A DNA stretch of 64,000 nucleotides, taken from assembly GCA_039985655.1 (NCBI GenBank), contig JBDWSF010000002.1, positions 1 through 64,000 of the forward strand. The letters are read 5' to 3'. The notes under the pieces are model-generated. The model saw only the letters and a list, made by a program, of their open reading frames with translations, had not been told where the DNA came from and searched no databases. The stretch is from Postechiella sp039985655 (GTDB lineage: Bacteria; Bacteroidota; Bacteroidia; Flavobacteriales; Flavobacteriaceae). Made by a program: the position numbers and the translations under genes. This document shows positions 27,301 through 35,760 of the stretch, piece after piece. Every line of letters begins with the position of its first letter. The stretch's first letter is position 1.

Positions 27301-28242
27301 TACAAAAGATTCTGAATTACCAGTAAACTCTCTTGACATGGGCAACTCTAACAATTTCTTTTCGTTTGACCCTAAATCTACATAACGTAAATTGCGATAA
27401 CTAGTTACCCATACTCTATCTCGTTTTTCATCATACTCTAACCATCTCACCCCGCCTAATACTTCATAGTCCACTTCCCATTCACTCTTGTCATTATCAT
27501 ATTTATACAACTTCTTACTCCCATTTCCAATCCAAACATTATTCTTTTTATCAACACAAATGCTTGTTGCAGCAACTGGCATATCAACAATTTTCAACAA
27601 TTTTTCTGCTTTAGCATCAAAAATCACCATATAATCTCTAGTTACAAACCAAGCTAAATGTCCTCTACTATACCCTAAACGAGAACCACCACCTCTTCCA
27701 GAAATATCTATGGGCTTAATATTATTTAAATCTAAGTGCTCTAATGAAAAATAAAAAGGACCTCCTTTACCTACGAAAAGTTTAGAATTACTAATGGTCA
27801 TACTATTAACGGAAGACACCGTTTTATCTCCTTTAAAAGTAATATTGTGTAAACTTTTCGACTCTATAATATAACAATGCAGAGTATTGTCTTTGGTTAC
27901 TAACCAAATCCTTCCAAAATCATCAAATTCAATCTTTTTTATTCCGCGAAGCGGAAAGTCTGGATTGTTATTTAAAAAGGCATGTTGTTCGTAACGATAG
28001 CCATCAAATTTAAATAAACCATCTTCTGATGTAAACCAAATAAATCCTTTTTTGTCTTGGCGAACTCGTGAAACATTCGTAGTTGGTAAATCTGTAGTTT
28101 CAAAAAGTGATGTGTAATTAAATTGAGCAAAACTTAATATAGGACATATAAAAAACAAGAGCGTAAATTTTAACAAATCCACTCTTGTCGCTTTAAAAAT
28201 TATGCTTTTAAAATTCGAATCCAATTTCATAAAAACCCACAA
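24355..28242 (-). CDS. Hybrid two-component system sensor/regulator (SusR-like)
   Basis: One 1295-residue chain carries every step of a phosphorelay. A signal anchor (1-40) is followed by about fourteen Reg_prop propeller repeats (45-660) and a Y_Y_Y domain (about 690-760). A membrane helix near 775-800 leads to HisKA with SHDLKTPL, HATPase with NALKNTP and GQGIGLSIVKEY, a receiver with DLMMPE, and an AraC-type HTH at the end. Such proteins sense glycan fragments in the periplasm and switch on nearby degradation genes. Flanking genes are a sulfatase and the DUF1592/FucP run, its likely targets. ATG 28230 is an alternative start that loses four residues. Confidence 0.93.
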   Translation of the reverse strand: MWVFMKLDSNFKSIIFKATRVDLLKFTLLFFICPILSFAQFNYTSLFETTDLPTTNVSRVRQDKKGFIWFTSEDGLFKFDGYRYEQHAFLNNNPDFPLRGIKKIEFDDFGRIWLVTKDNTLHCYIIESKSLHNITFKGDKTVSSVNSMTISNSKLFVGKGGPFYFSLEHLDLNNIKPIDISGRGGGSRLGYSRGHLAWFVTRDYMVIFDAKAEKLLKIVDMPVAATSICVDKKNNVWIGNGSKKLYKYDNDKSEWEVDYEVLGGVRWLEYDEKRDRVWVTSYRNLRYVDLGSNEKKLLELPMSREFTGNSESFVDRQGDLWMVTINDLIKINFRGNKSRDSNFEELFNNKTKNTISQDFTGAILLGTTDSGLIRTHIETGESKTYLERKNILCINKVSDSLFLIGGNRALFEYKYNEDINDFILKKKPLDATIGDVNTVVKTKENIFWIGSYGGLFRVDYSNGKANIKKVAGWNNVGHMVYDEKNNAIVTNAINKGVFQILLDDDYNVVNVKNINQSKNLGSNSVQMIYLTETNLWAATSLGLSKLKFNIDKREYLVIKNYTTHDGLSNNYISSVVAENDSILWVGTHNGLNKFNHYKENFTNYYKGFGYFSNRFSNKIAFYSKENKMYFGVNKGVIAFDPKKFFPSKNKYTVFIEDVEVNGISGNKVSSLQNLSHYQNNLTFQVSVPNYISPSAIKYRYKIIDDKNEWHIKFGKDPTFTLNNLPRGSYKIKLQCTNEDGKWNSDIQTIDIRIYPPFWLTWWFIAFWVGLGIGILILITRFSIIKQTRKKALNLQLNLEKKLRETDLEKIKFFTNISHDLKTPLTMVKEPLEKVLKKSLPEEEKQFLLETASNNANRLVKLINQVLNFSTIHTGELTLNIQKIEFISFLKSVLDNFKFQAEEKNIDLIFDSEDSNLPLYIDKEKIERVFFNVFSNALKNTPRGGKIILKIRHDKENQSVNVSVEDTGKGITKDKLKDIFSRFFQSNTEERGQGIGLSIVKEYIEAHEGKVTIESEHKKGTKVIMTLPSEEEKIERSIEENNEKKEFKYSILIAEDDDELRKYLTYELSSKYKLFVANNGKRALEIVLNKMPDIVLTDLMMPELNGIELCKKIKEDIRTSHIPTIIITASGKNEIEVLDSGVNDYITKPFKTESLLLKIKNQLATIKQTKEWFQREINLTPQSENIESSGTIFLKNLMQVIEENFIENKLDISVLTSKMNMSKSSLYKKTSQLTGMTINELITSVKLSKAAELISKSNYSFNEITFMLGYNDVKYFRALFKKKHKLTPTEFRKKHQ

Positions 28243-28360
28243 ATCTATATCAAGATTGAAATATACAACTTTCCCTTTTTTACTGAAAATTTACTTTGGA
28301 AGGTTAATCGTTTTAATAACAAATCCCTCTGTTTTATATTGAAGAGTCTGGCTCTTAGTT

Positions 28361-29770
28361 TTATTTTAATTTCTCCTTTAACAACGCATTAAATTCATTT
28401 ACCAATTCTTTATTGGAATCAGCAATATTATTAACTTCTAGAGGGTCGATATAATGATTATACAACTCAAACGCTCCACTATGATGTACTATAAAACGAT
28501 ATGTATCGGTTCGCATTGTTTTTGCTTTACCATTATAAGCAACAGCGATATGTCCCGTTTTTTTGTTATTTTTTAACAACGGCTTTAGTGATTTTCCTTT
28601 AGCGAAATAAGGCATTTCAATATTGGTTAAGTCACATAATGTTGGAAAAACATCAACAGTTTCAACAATCGCATTTGTACTTTTTCCTTTCTTTTTTAAT
28701 TTAGGATAAGAAATAATTAAAGGTGAATGCAAACCTTCCTCGAATAAATTGTGTTTCCCCCAAATAGCATGTTCTCCCAAATTCCAACCGTGGTCGCCCC
28801 ATAATACAATTATGGTGTTTTTATCTGCTCCTGTATCTTTTAACTTTTGAAGAATTCGTCCCACTTGAGCATCAGCATAACTAACACAAGCTGCATAATG
28901 TTTACGAACTTCTAAAGCGAATTCTTTATCTGTATTAGGGTTTTTACCCCATCGATTGTACTTCATGAACTCGCCTGATTTGTGCCATGTTGAAATGCCT
29001 ATTGGTTTTTCTGAATTTTCAACCTTTGGAAGCGTTACACCATCATATAAATCCATATATTTTTTTGGTGCTCCAAAAGGTAAATGCGGTTTTATTATAC
29101 CAACAGCTAGAAAAAAAGGTTGCTCTTTGGAAGTTAAATCATCAATCTGATTAAGTGCTTCATTAGTAATATGTCCATCGGGATAAATAGTATCTGCCCC
29201 TTCTACGGATTGAAAAACACTCATATCCCCCGTTTCTTTTCTTATTTCTCCATTGGCTAAACCGTGCATCCCTCCTCTTGGATGTTGCCATTCTGCTACT
29301 GGCATAAGGTGTTTATCCCAAGCATTTGGCATTTCAATAATTGTATTATCATTCCAATCTTCTCCACCTCTACCTCCTGGATGATGTGATACTTTCCCAA
29401 CTGATACTGTTGTATACCCCTTTTGCTTAAACCACTCAGGCATGCTAGGTGTAACACTTTCAGTATGCGTTTTTATTTTTTTAGCACGAAGAAAAAGAGC
29501 ATCATTTTCAGGAGGACCATAAATTCCAGTAAGTAAAGTATAACGCGATGGTCCACAACTTGGAGAATTCACATAATGATTCTGAAATGAACGCCCCCTT
29601 TTTGCTAGCTTATCAATGTTAGGTGATTTAATATACGGCACTCCGAACGATGCCAGTTCGGGACGTAAATCATCTATACAAATTAACAAAATATTCTTTT
29701 GTTTTTTTGATTGTCCAATGACAGAAAATCCAATAAAACTAAAGATTACAATAACTAAAAAACGTCTCAT
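28361..29770 (-). CDS. Sulfatase, iduronate-2-sulfatase-like (family S1)
   Basis: After a signal peptide (1-20) the protein starts with NILLICIDDLRPELASFG, whose two aspartates bind calcium. It carries the maturation motif C-G-P-S-R, in SPSCGPSRYTLLTG, where the cysteine becomes formylglycine. WGDHGWNLGEH and HNLFEEGLHSPL complete the active site. The 469-residue length and order match iduronate-2-sulfatase-like S1 enzymes of marine Bacteroidota that remove sulfate from algal or animal glycans. It lies 118 bases upstream of the hybrid regulator on the same strand. Activity needs an anaerobic or aerobic maturation enzyme not seen in this window. Confidence 0.92.
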   Translation of the reverse strand: MRRFLVIVIFSFIGFSVIGQSKKQKNILLICIDDLRPELASFGVPYIKSPNIDKLAKRGRSFQNHYVNSPSCGPSRYTLLTGIYGPPENDALFLRAKKIKTHTESVTPSMPEWFKQKGYTTVSVGKVSHHPGGRGGEDWNDNTIIEMPNAWDKHLMPVAEWQHPRGGMHGLANGEIRKETGDMSVFQSVEGADTIYPDGHITNEALNQIDDLTSKEQPFFLAVGIIKPHLPFGAPKKYMDLYDGVTLPKVENSEKPIGISTWHKSGEFMKYNRWGKNPNTDKEFALEVRKHYAACVSYADAQVGRILQKLKDTGADKNTIIVLWGDHGWNLGEHAIWGKHNLFEEGLHSPLIISYPKLKKKGKSTNAIVETVDVFPTLCDLTNIEMPYFAKGKSLKPLLKNNKKTGHIAVAYNGKAKTMRTDTYRFIVHHSGAFELYNHYIDPLEVNNIADSNKELVNEFNALLKEKLK

Positions 29771-29984
29771 TTTAATATTTATTTTTCAGATAAAATCTGA
29801 TTTATAGTAGGAATTCTAAAATCTATTAAGCCAAAGTAATACTTTATGATCTTCTTTTATAACTACAATTGGTCTAATTATTTTTATATCTGTTTTTTTT
29901 CTAACCTAAACTCGATTAATGATATATCTATAAAACACTTCTATTCAGAACATTATTTTATTGTCAGGTTGAACAATTCGGCTA

Positions 29985-30060
29985 CGCTCAGCATAAACTA
30001 AAGTCGAAACCTCATTATTATTTATGATTTGAAGACCTTTCGACTGCGCTCAAGGTGACA
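29985..30060. repeat. Dispersed intergenic repeat fragments
   Basis: The 490-base gap 29771-30262 has no gene. It holds GGCTACGCTCAG near 29990 and a 25-base stretch with TTTCGACTGCGCTCAAGG (30031-30055) that recurs at 35502-35526 with three differences. Such TCGACTGCGCTCA-type fragments are common dispersed repeats between flavobacterial genes. Confidence 0.5.
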
Positions 30061-30212
30061 TATGATTACACCTTACACATGAACAACTTAATATCAAGCA
30101 ATTAATTACCTATCTCAAATTTCTACTTATACCAATTCTATATTTGTTCATTCCAAAAAACGATACGAAAACCATCGTCGCCATTCTATAATTCTCTCAA
30201 AATTAAACGCAT

Positions 30213-30238
30213 AAAAAAATCCAGCAAACGCTGGATTT
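30213..30238 (-). terminator. Intrinsic terminator of the RprXY-like operon
   Basis: AAATCCAGC (30217-30225) and GCTGGATTT (30230-30238) form a perfect 9-bp stem with loop AAAC. On the minus strand it is followed by a run of seven T residues. It lies 25 bases beyond the response-regulator stop codon. Confidence 0.85.
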
Positions 30239-30262
30239 AATATTAATATAGAAGCTTAAACT

Positions 30263-30967
30263 TTAGCTATTAACTACTAATCTAAAACCTTCTCCATGTA
30301 TATTTAATATTTCTACTTTCGGATCTAACTTTAAGTATTTACGCAATTTAGCAATATAAACATCCATACTACGTGATGTAAAATAATTGTCATCTCTCCA
30401 GATTTTTGTTAATGCCAATTCACGTGGCATTAAATCGTTTTCATGTAAAGCCAATAAACGTAATAATTCATTTTCTTTTGGTGATAATTTAATAGGATCG
30501 CCTCCACCTTGACGTAAAAAACGCAATTTAGAGTTTAAATCAAAACTTCCAATTTTAAACTCGAATTGTTTACTATCAGAAATTGTTTCGGTTGCTTTTC
30601 GCTGAATGATTGCTTTAATTTTCATTAATAAAACCTCACTATCAAAAGGTTTATTTAAATAATCATCGGCACCAACCTTATAACCTTTTAAAACGTCTTC
30701 TTTCATCGCTTTTGCGGTTAAGAAAACAATAGGCACATCTGTATTTTTTTCTCTTATTTCTTTAGCTAAAGTAAAGCCATCTTTATACGGCATCATGACG
30801 TCAAGAATACATAAATCGTAATCGTCCTTCTTAAACTTTTCGAAGCCTTCCATACCATTTTTGGCATGTACAACATCGTAATCGTTCATCATTAAATAAT
30901 CCTTAAGAACGGTTCCGAAATTTGGATCGTCTTCAACTAATAAAATCTTTTTATTTTGCTCTTCCAT
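30263..30967 (-). CDS. rprY: OmpR-family response regulator (RprY-like)
   Basis: Residues 6-118 form a receiver domain with acidic pocket VEDD, phospho-acceptor aspartate in CILDVMMPYKDG, and K in LNKPFDSE. Residues 135-232 form a winged-helix DNA-binding domain (LSPKENELLRLL, RSMDVYIAKLRKYL, IHGEGFRLV). It starts four bases after the histidine kinase stop and is transcribed with it. The pair matches the RprX/RprY system of Bacteroidota, linked to envelope and metabolic control. Orthology is a judgement from layout. Confidence 0.9.
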   Translation of the reverse strand: MEEQNKKILLVEDDPNFGTVLKDYLMMNDYDVVHAKNGMEGFEKFKKDDYDLCILDVMMPYKDGFTLAKEIREKNTDVPIVFLTAKAMKEDVLKGYKVGADDYLNKPFDSEVLLMKIKAIIQRKATETISDSKQFEFKIGSFDLNSKLRFLRQGGGDPIKLSPKENELLRLLALHENDLMPRELALTKIWRDDNYFTSRSMDVYIAKLRKYLKLDPKVEILNIHGEGFRLVVNS

Positions 30968-30971
30968 ATTT

Positions 30972-32546
30972 TTAAGATATTAACGGAAGCTTTATGGTAA
31001 ATGTGCTTCCTTTTTCTTTTTCACTCTCTACTGTTATATAACCTTGGTGGTCATCTACTATTCGCTTCACATACGCTAAGCCCAAACCATGACCTTTAAC
31101 GTTGTGTATATCTCCTGTATGCTCTCTATAAAATTTTTCGAACACACGTTTTACGGCAGTTTTACTCATTCCGCTACCATGATCTTTTATTTTTAGCAAA
31201 ATATTAGTTCCAACATTCTCTGTATGAACTTCTATTTTCGGTGCTTCTGGCGAATACTTAATCGCATTATCCAGAATATTAACGACAACATTAGTAAAGT
31301 GTGTTTCGTTAGCCAAAACTGAAGATTTATCTGCATCTAAAAAAAGTTTTATATAACCATCCCTATCTTCAACCAATAATTCAACATGCGTAATAGCATC
31401 TTCTACTAAGTCGTGAAGTTCAACACGTTCCTTACTTATATTTAATTCGTTTTTTTCTAATTTAGATATTCTTAATACATTTTCTACCTGAGCATGCATC
31501 CGTTTATTCTCCTCTTTTATCATTCTAAGGTAACGCAATACCTTTTCTTTATCATCTATTATTTTCGGATTTTTAATGGCATCCAAAGCTAAATTAATAG
31601 TAGCTATTGGCGTTTTAAATTCATGCGTCATGTTATTAATAAAATCCGTTTTAATTTGACCAATTTTACGTTGTTTTACCAATTGATACAGCGAACTCCC
31701 ATAAGCTATAATAATAACCAATGTAAATACAATTGACAACAATATCATTCCCATTACAGATGATAATATAAATTTTCTGTTGTCCGGAAAATTAACTAAA
31801 AACTGATAAAGACTTCTGTTATTTTCATCAGAAAACATAGGAACACTAAACGTTGACGACTCATTGTTTTCAAAGTCTTCACTGTGTACTTTTGTTGCTA
31901 AACCGTTACTATAAATTGCAAATTCATAATCTATATCAATATCATTCTCTTTTAACTTTCGAGCAAGTAAATCGTTAATTTCCTGTTTTGTAACACGCTT
32001 ATATATTGGTATTGTTTTCGTATAAGCCTTAATATTCCTATTGTAATAACTGCGTTCTTCAGGTTTTAAGCGTCCATTATTTATAATATTTGAAATATTT
32101 GAAATAGGATTCTTTATGAGCTCTTTATCAAAAACGTTCCCTCCTTTATAAATTTCAATTTGAGAGCTTCCAATAATTTTTTTTATATCAATACTATCTA
32201 AACCAATGTCAAAGAGCGAGGAAGACAACTTATGATCTTCTTCTAGAATATTACTTTTATAAATAAACCTTTCGTTCGTATTTTTATTTTGCTGATAAAT
32301 AAAAAGTTGAGAAACAGCAGCAGTATCTCCTTTTGTTTCACTATTTAAATACTTAGAAAAATACTTATCAGATTCATTAGCTACAATAGTATTAGAAACA
32401 TTATATAATGTCCTTTTTACTATACGTTTAAACTGTGTCTTTTCGTTTTCAACTGCATCGTTAATATAATAGGCTTGCACAAAAATAATACCAATAAGTG
32501 ATAAACTCATTAAAATTATTAGTAGGGCGAATACTCTCTTGTTCAT
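30972..32546 (-). CDS. rprX: Membrane sensor histidine kinase (RprX-like)
   Basis: This 524-residue kinase has a membrane helix at 7-28, an extracytoplasmic region to about 262, and a second helix at about 263-287. HisKA follows with NMTHEFKTP, then HATPase with NILDNAIKYSPE, DHGSGM and GHGLGLAYVKR. It senses an unknown envelope signal and phosphorylates the response regulator encoded immediately after it. The upstream gap to coaE is 77 bases and may contain the promoter. Confidence 0.9.
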   Translation of the reverse strand: MNKRVFALLIILMSLSLIGIIFVQAYYINDAVENEKTQFKRIVKRTLYNVSNTIVANESDKYFSKYLNSETKGDTAAVSQLFIYQQNKNTNERFIYKSNILEEDHKLSSSLFDIGLDSIDIKKIIGSSQIEIYKGGNVFDKELIKNPISNISNIINNGRLKPEERSYYNRNIKAYTKTIPIYKRVTKQEINDLLARKLKENDIDIDYEFAIYSNGLATKVHSEDFENNESSTFSVPMFSDENNRSLYQFLVNFPDNRKFILSSVMGMILLSIVFTLVIIIAYGSSLYQLVKQRKIGQIKTDFINNMTHEFKTPIATINLALDAIKNPKIIDDKEKVLRYLRMIKEENKRMHAQVENVLRISKLEKNELNISKERVELHDLVEDAITHVELLVEDRDGYIKLFLDADKSSVLANETHFTNVVVNILDNAIKYSPEAPKIEVHTENVGTNILLKIKDHGSGMSKTAVKRVFEKFYREHTGDIHNVKGHGLGLAYVKRIVDDHQGYITVESEKEKGSTFTIKLPLIS

Positions 32547-32623
32547 TATTCAAATTTAACATTTTAACATTTAGTGAAGTTCCCTTTTAACCTTACATTA
32601 ACAAAAATGTTAAAATTCAAGAA

Positions 32624-33211
32624 TTATTGCAGTTTATTTAGGATTTTATGATGAATATCGAGGATTTGCTTTTTAGTATCATCAAACGCAATGTTATCAA
32701 TAACGAAGTGTGAACGCTTAATCTTCTCTTCATCGTTCCATTGATTATTCATAATGGCTTTCACCTTTTCTTTGGTTGTGGTATCTCTAGACAATACGCG
32801 TTCTATTCGAATAGCTTTAGGAGCGGTGACGGTTATTACAAAATCGCAATATGTATCTCCTCCGTTTTCGAACAAAATGGCGACTTCCTTAATAACGTAA
32901 GGTGCCTTTTGTTTTAATACCCATTTTTTAAAATGTGAAGCTACTTTAGGATGAATGATCGCATTCATTTTTTGTAAATAGGCTTTATCATTAAAAATAA
33001 AACTTGCTATTAATGGCTTATTTAATGCACCATCAACATAAGCTTTATCTCCAAATAACTGTACAAGTTTACGCTTAATGATTTTGGAACGCAACATGAG
33101 TTTTTTTGCCTCAACATCTGCAATATACACAGGAACACCTAAAGTTTCAAATTCTTTAGCTACGGTTGTTTTACCGCTTCCTATGCCACCTGTAAGCCCA
33201 ATTATTGTCAT
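32624..33211 (-). CDS. coaE: Dephospho-CoA kinase
   Basis: The protein starts IIGLTGGIGSGKTTVAKEF, a P-loop typical of CoaE, and continues with YIADVEAKKLM (substrate-binding aspartate) and a lid with RVLSRD. At 195 aa it is full length. It makes coenzyme A from dephospho-CoA with ATP, the last step of CoA synthesis. Its ATG overlaps the stop codon of the upstream YbbR gene by one base (TAATG), showing translational coupling in a GT2-YbbR-coaE operon. Confidence 0.95.
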   Translation of the reverse strand: MTIIGLTGGIGSGKTTVAKEFETLGVPVYIADVEAKKLMLRSKIIKRKLVQLFGDKAYVDGALNKPLIASFIFNDKAYLQKMNAIIHPKVASHFKKWVLKQKAPYVIKEVAILFENGGDTYCDFVITVTAPKAIRIERVLSRDTTTKEKVKAIMNNQWNDEEKIKRSHFVIDNIAFDDTKKQILDIHHKILNKLQ

Positions 33212-34176
33212 TATTTTAAAATTATAAATTCTATGCGCTGCTGACTCACTTTTACATGTTTTACACGTTTAGGAAACTTTACTAATTCTGGTGTTAAAAA
33301 TGATTGATTGTTAACCACCTTATTATAATCGCATTTGACTATAAAATCGTTACTATTAATAGTTTTAAAATCGTCTAAACTTGTGTAATACGTAACATTT
33401 ACAACTTTAGGGAAGTATTTTAAAGCGACACCATTGGGAACATTAACGAGCGTTACTGGGACTTTAAATGTGCCTTCTGTAAACTTTTTTACGTTTGCTG
33501 ATAATAAAACCGTTTGATGTGAAAAGATTAAATTACCATCTTCTTGGGGTAACTTTAATATGATTTTTTCTGAAATATCTGATTTCACATTATCTAAAGT
33601 AATATCTTCTGTTTCAATACTTTTTATTTTTGATGCCAATGCATGCGGACCAATAACTTCTATCGAATCGGGTGTTAGTTTATAGGTGTTATCGATATCG
33701 AAACCTTGAGTGAATTTAATATTAGAGTTAAGTATAATAGGAACTTTCTTTACTAAATTAACGTCGTATTTAAAGAGTAACGTATCTGGTGCAATATTGA
33801 GTAATTTTACTTGATCGCCAAATTGCGAACTCTCATATAAATAGGCTTTAGATTTACTCCAAATATAAGTGCCGTGTTTATTATCTACATCCTTGGCAAA
33901 ATCTATAGTTATCTTAGGGTTAGCGAGATAGTATTTAAGCCATTTAAAGCCATGTGTTTTTAAAGTGATTTTTAATGATGCATTCGAATCGTTTAAAATA
34001 ACATTTTCTGGTGGAACATTAATTTTATTAATACCAAATACGAGTGTATCTGTGTGTTCTTTTGAAAGTTTTGAAAAAATTAAAATGATAAATGCCAATG
34101 TTAAAAACAAAAAGAACACATGTATTCTTCTATTTTTAATCGATTTTGACACCTCAGTCTTTAATTTTTTTATCAT
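33211..34176 (-). CDS. YbbR-domain membrane protein
   Basis: A single membrane helix (about residues 20-38) anchors a 280-residue extracytoplasmic part made of YbbR-like repeats, for example GIALKYFPKVVNVTY near the end and VPIILNSNIKFTQGFDI in the middle. In Firmicutes the homologue CdaR controls the diadenylate cyclase CdaA. Here no cyclase is adjacent, so the partner is open. It lies between GT2 and coaE with overlaps of four and one bases, so the three are one operon. Confidence 0.8.
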   Translation of the reverse strand: MIKKLKTEVSKSIKNRRIHVFFLFLTLAFIILIFSKLSKEHTDTLVFGINKINVPPENVILNDSNASLKITLKTHGFKWLKYYLANPKITIDFAKDVDNKHGTYIWSKSKAYLYESSQFGDQVKLLNIAPDTLLFKYDVNLVKKVPIILNSNIKFTQGFDIDNTYKLTPDSIEVIGPHALASKIKSIETEDITLDNVKSDISEKIILKLPQEDGNLIFSHQTVLLSANVKKFTEGTFKVPVTLVNVPNGVALKYFPKVVNVTYYTSLDDFKTINSNDFIVKCDYNKVVNNQSFLTPELVKFPKRVKHVKVSQQRIEFIILK

Positions 34177-35180
34177 TTTAATTTAAAGAATAATTTAGGA
34201 AAATGTACTTTAGGGTCTTTATTAAAAACCTCTAGCGCAAGCGTTGATTTTAAAAACCCATAACCGTAACCAAAAAACTGAACAGCTATAGCTATTAAAG
34301 CCAGAAATGCGACTATAATATTTTTTGTTGATATCAAAGCTACCAAAAACGCCAATGCAAAATAAAACCCATAGACCAATAAAAACAATTTTATTTGAAA
34401 CGCGTATAATAAGCAAGCCACTATAAAACCAATACAAAATAACGTGGGAAACCAATAGGTTATTTTTTTTGTACTTGGGTGCCATTTATTTAAAATGGGT
34501 CTTACCATGCCAAATTTATTAACTTGGATATAGAATTTAGACCACGAAATACGACGTTTATGATATACGTAAGCTTCAGGAATTAATGTTGTTTTGTAAC
34601 CTAAATTCCAAAGACGGATTGATAAATCGGGATCTTCGCCAGGATGAATCGTTCCGAAGCCTTTTGAATCTTCGAACGCTTTTTTTGAAATCCCCATATT
34701 AAAACTTCGGGGTTGAAATGTGTCAACACTGTTTTTATTACCACGAATACCTCCTGTGGTTATAACCGACGTCATCGAAAAATTTATAGCTTTTTGAAGG
34801 TTTGTAAACGAACTGTGCGCCGCATCGGGTCCGCCAAAACAATCTACATATTTAGCTGCTAAACTTTTTACAACTTCTGTTAAATAGTTGTTGGGCAAAA
34901 TACAATCTGAATCTAATATGATAAAGTAATTGCCTTTTGCTTTTTTCATACCGTAATTTCGAGAATCTCCAGGGCCTGAATTTTCTTTGAAATAATATGA
35001 AATATCTAATTGTTCTTTAAAGTTTTCGACAACTGTTTTTGATGATATATTCGAGCCATCTTCGACGATTACAATTTCGTAATCGACATTGGTTTTCATA
35101 TTCACAAAGCTTTGTAAAAGCTCTTGGGTTTCGTCTGGACGATTATATACTGGTATAACAAATGAAAACTGTAATTGCAT
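34173..35180 (-). CDS. Glycosyltransferase family 2 with membrane tail
   Basis: Residues 1-230 are a GT-A fold: FVIPVYNRPDETQELLQSF at the nucleotide site, then NSGPGDSRNYGMKKAKGNYF, and ILDSDCILP with the metal-binding DxD-like motif. About four hydrophobic helices (240-320) follow. It would transfer a sugar to a membrane or envelope acceptor; donor and acceptor cannot be read from the sequence. It overlaps the YbbR gene by four bases and is first in the operon. Confidence 0.9.
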   Translation of the reverse strand: MQLQFSFVIPVYNRPDETQELLQSFVNMKTNVDYEIVIVEDGSNISSKTVVENFKEQLDISYYFKENSGPGDSRNYGMKKAKGNYFIILDSDCILPNNYLTEVVKSLAAKYVDCFGGPDAAHSSFTNLQKAINFSMTSVITTGGIRGNKNSVDTFQPRSFNMGISKKAFEDSKGFGTIHPGEDPDLSIRLWNLGYKTTLIPEAYVYHKRRISWSKFYIQVNKFGMVRPILNKWHPSTKKITYWFPTLFCIGFIVACLLYAFQIKLFLLVYGFYFALAFLVALISTKNIIVAFLALIAIAVQFFGYGYGFLKSTLALEVFNKDPKVHFPKLFFKLK

Positions 35181-35711
35181 AACACAAATGTAATTAATCC
35201 TATTTTAAGAAATGAGAATAATACAGAATTGGTATTAGATTAATAAACTTTTAATTTTCAATTAGTTATTAAAAAATTCGAAAAAATTGAATTGAAATGT
35301 AAGTGTTTGAGTGCTAAAAGTTTTTATGATTGTTTATACTTTAACCCTCCAAATTTCGATAAATCGAAATTGTCCTCCCTTTGAAATAAAATAAAAAGAG
35401 AGGAGTGAGTTTGTTTATGTGTTTTTTTTATAAAAATAGTTAGCAAACTTACAATGCCTTTTGATTGATTACTAGGCTTAACGGATGATGCAAGAGCGAT
35501 AGAAGCCTTTCGACTGCTCTCAAGACAGGTTCCATCCTTTCGTTTTAAAATCATCATAAAAAAGAAGTACTGTATTTACATGTGGATTCCTGCCTGCTCA
35601 GAAATGGCAAAAAAACAAAAGATATAACGGATAGCGCGGTTCCCCCCATAAACATAAAAAGGGACAGACCTACAAGCTTAAAAACAAACCTTCCAGGACA
35701 GACTTAAACAT
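35181..35711. other. Non-coding gap with short dispersed repeats
   Basis: I see no credible gene. A perfect 9-bp inverted repeat, AATTTCGAT/ATCGAAATT (35352-35360 with 35363-35371), could bind a protein or form a small hairpin. The stretch 35502-35526 is a diverged copy of 30031-30055. ATTCCTGCCTGCTCAG at about 35585 resembles the hairpin repeat at 49517-49536. These look like decayed intergenic repeats. Confidence 0.4.
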
Positions 35712-35743
35712 AAACAAGCCACCGTTTTATGGGTGGCTTGTTT
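35712..35743 (-). terminator. Strong intrinsic terminator after fabI
   Basis: AAACAAGCCACC (35712-35723) and GGTGGCTTGTTT (35732-35743) form a perfect 12-bp stem with an 8-base loop, 18 bases past the fabI stop codon. The T-run on the minus strand side is short but present. Confidence 0.8.
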
Positions 35744-35760
35744 ATTAAAGTATAAATATG

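Noticed and set aside
12411..28230. SusC/SusD pair expected near a hybrid regulator
   Set aside because: Every large ORF in the block is accounted for and none has TonB-receptor or SusD features.
35324..35557. 77-codon ORF on the minus strand
   Set aside because: It lies over dispersed repeat fragments, has no start context and its product looks random.
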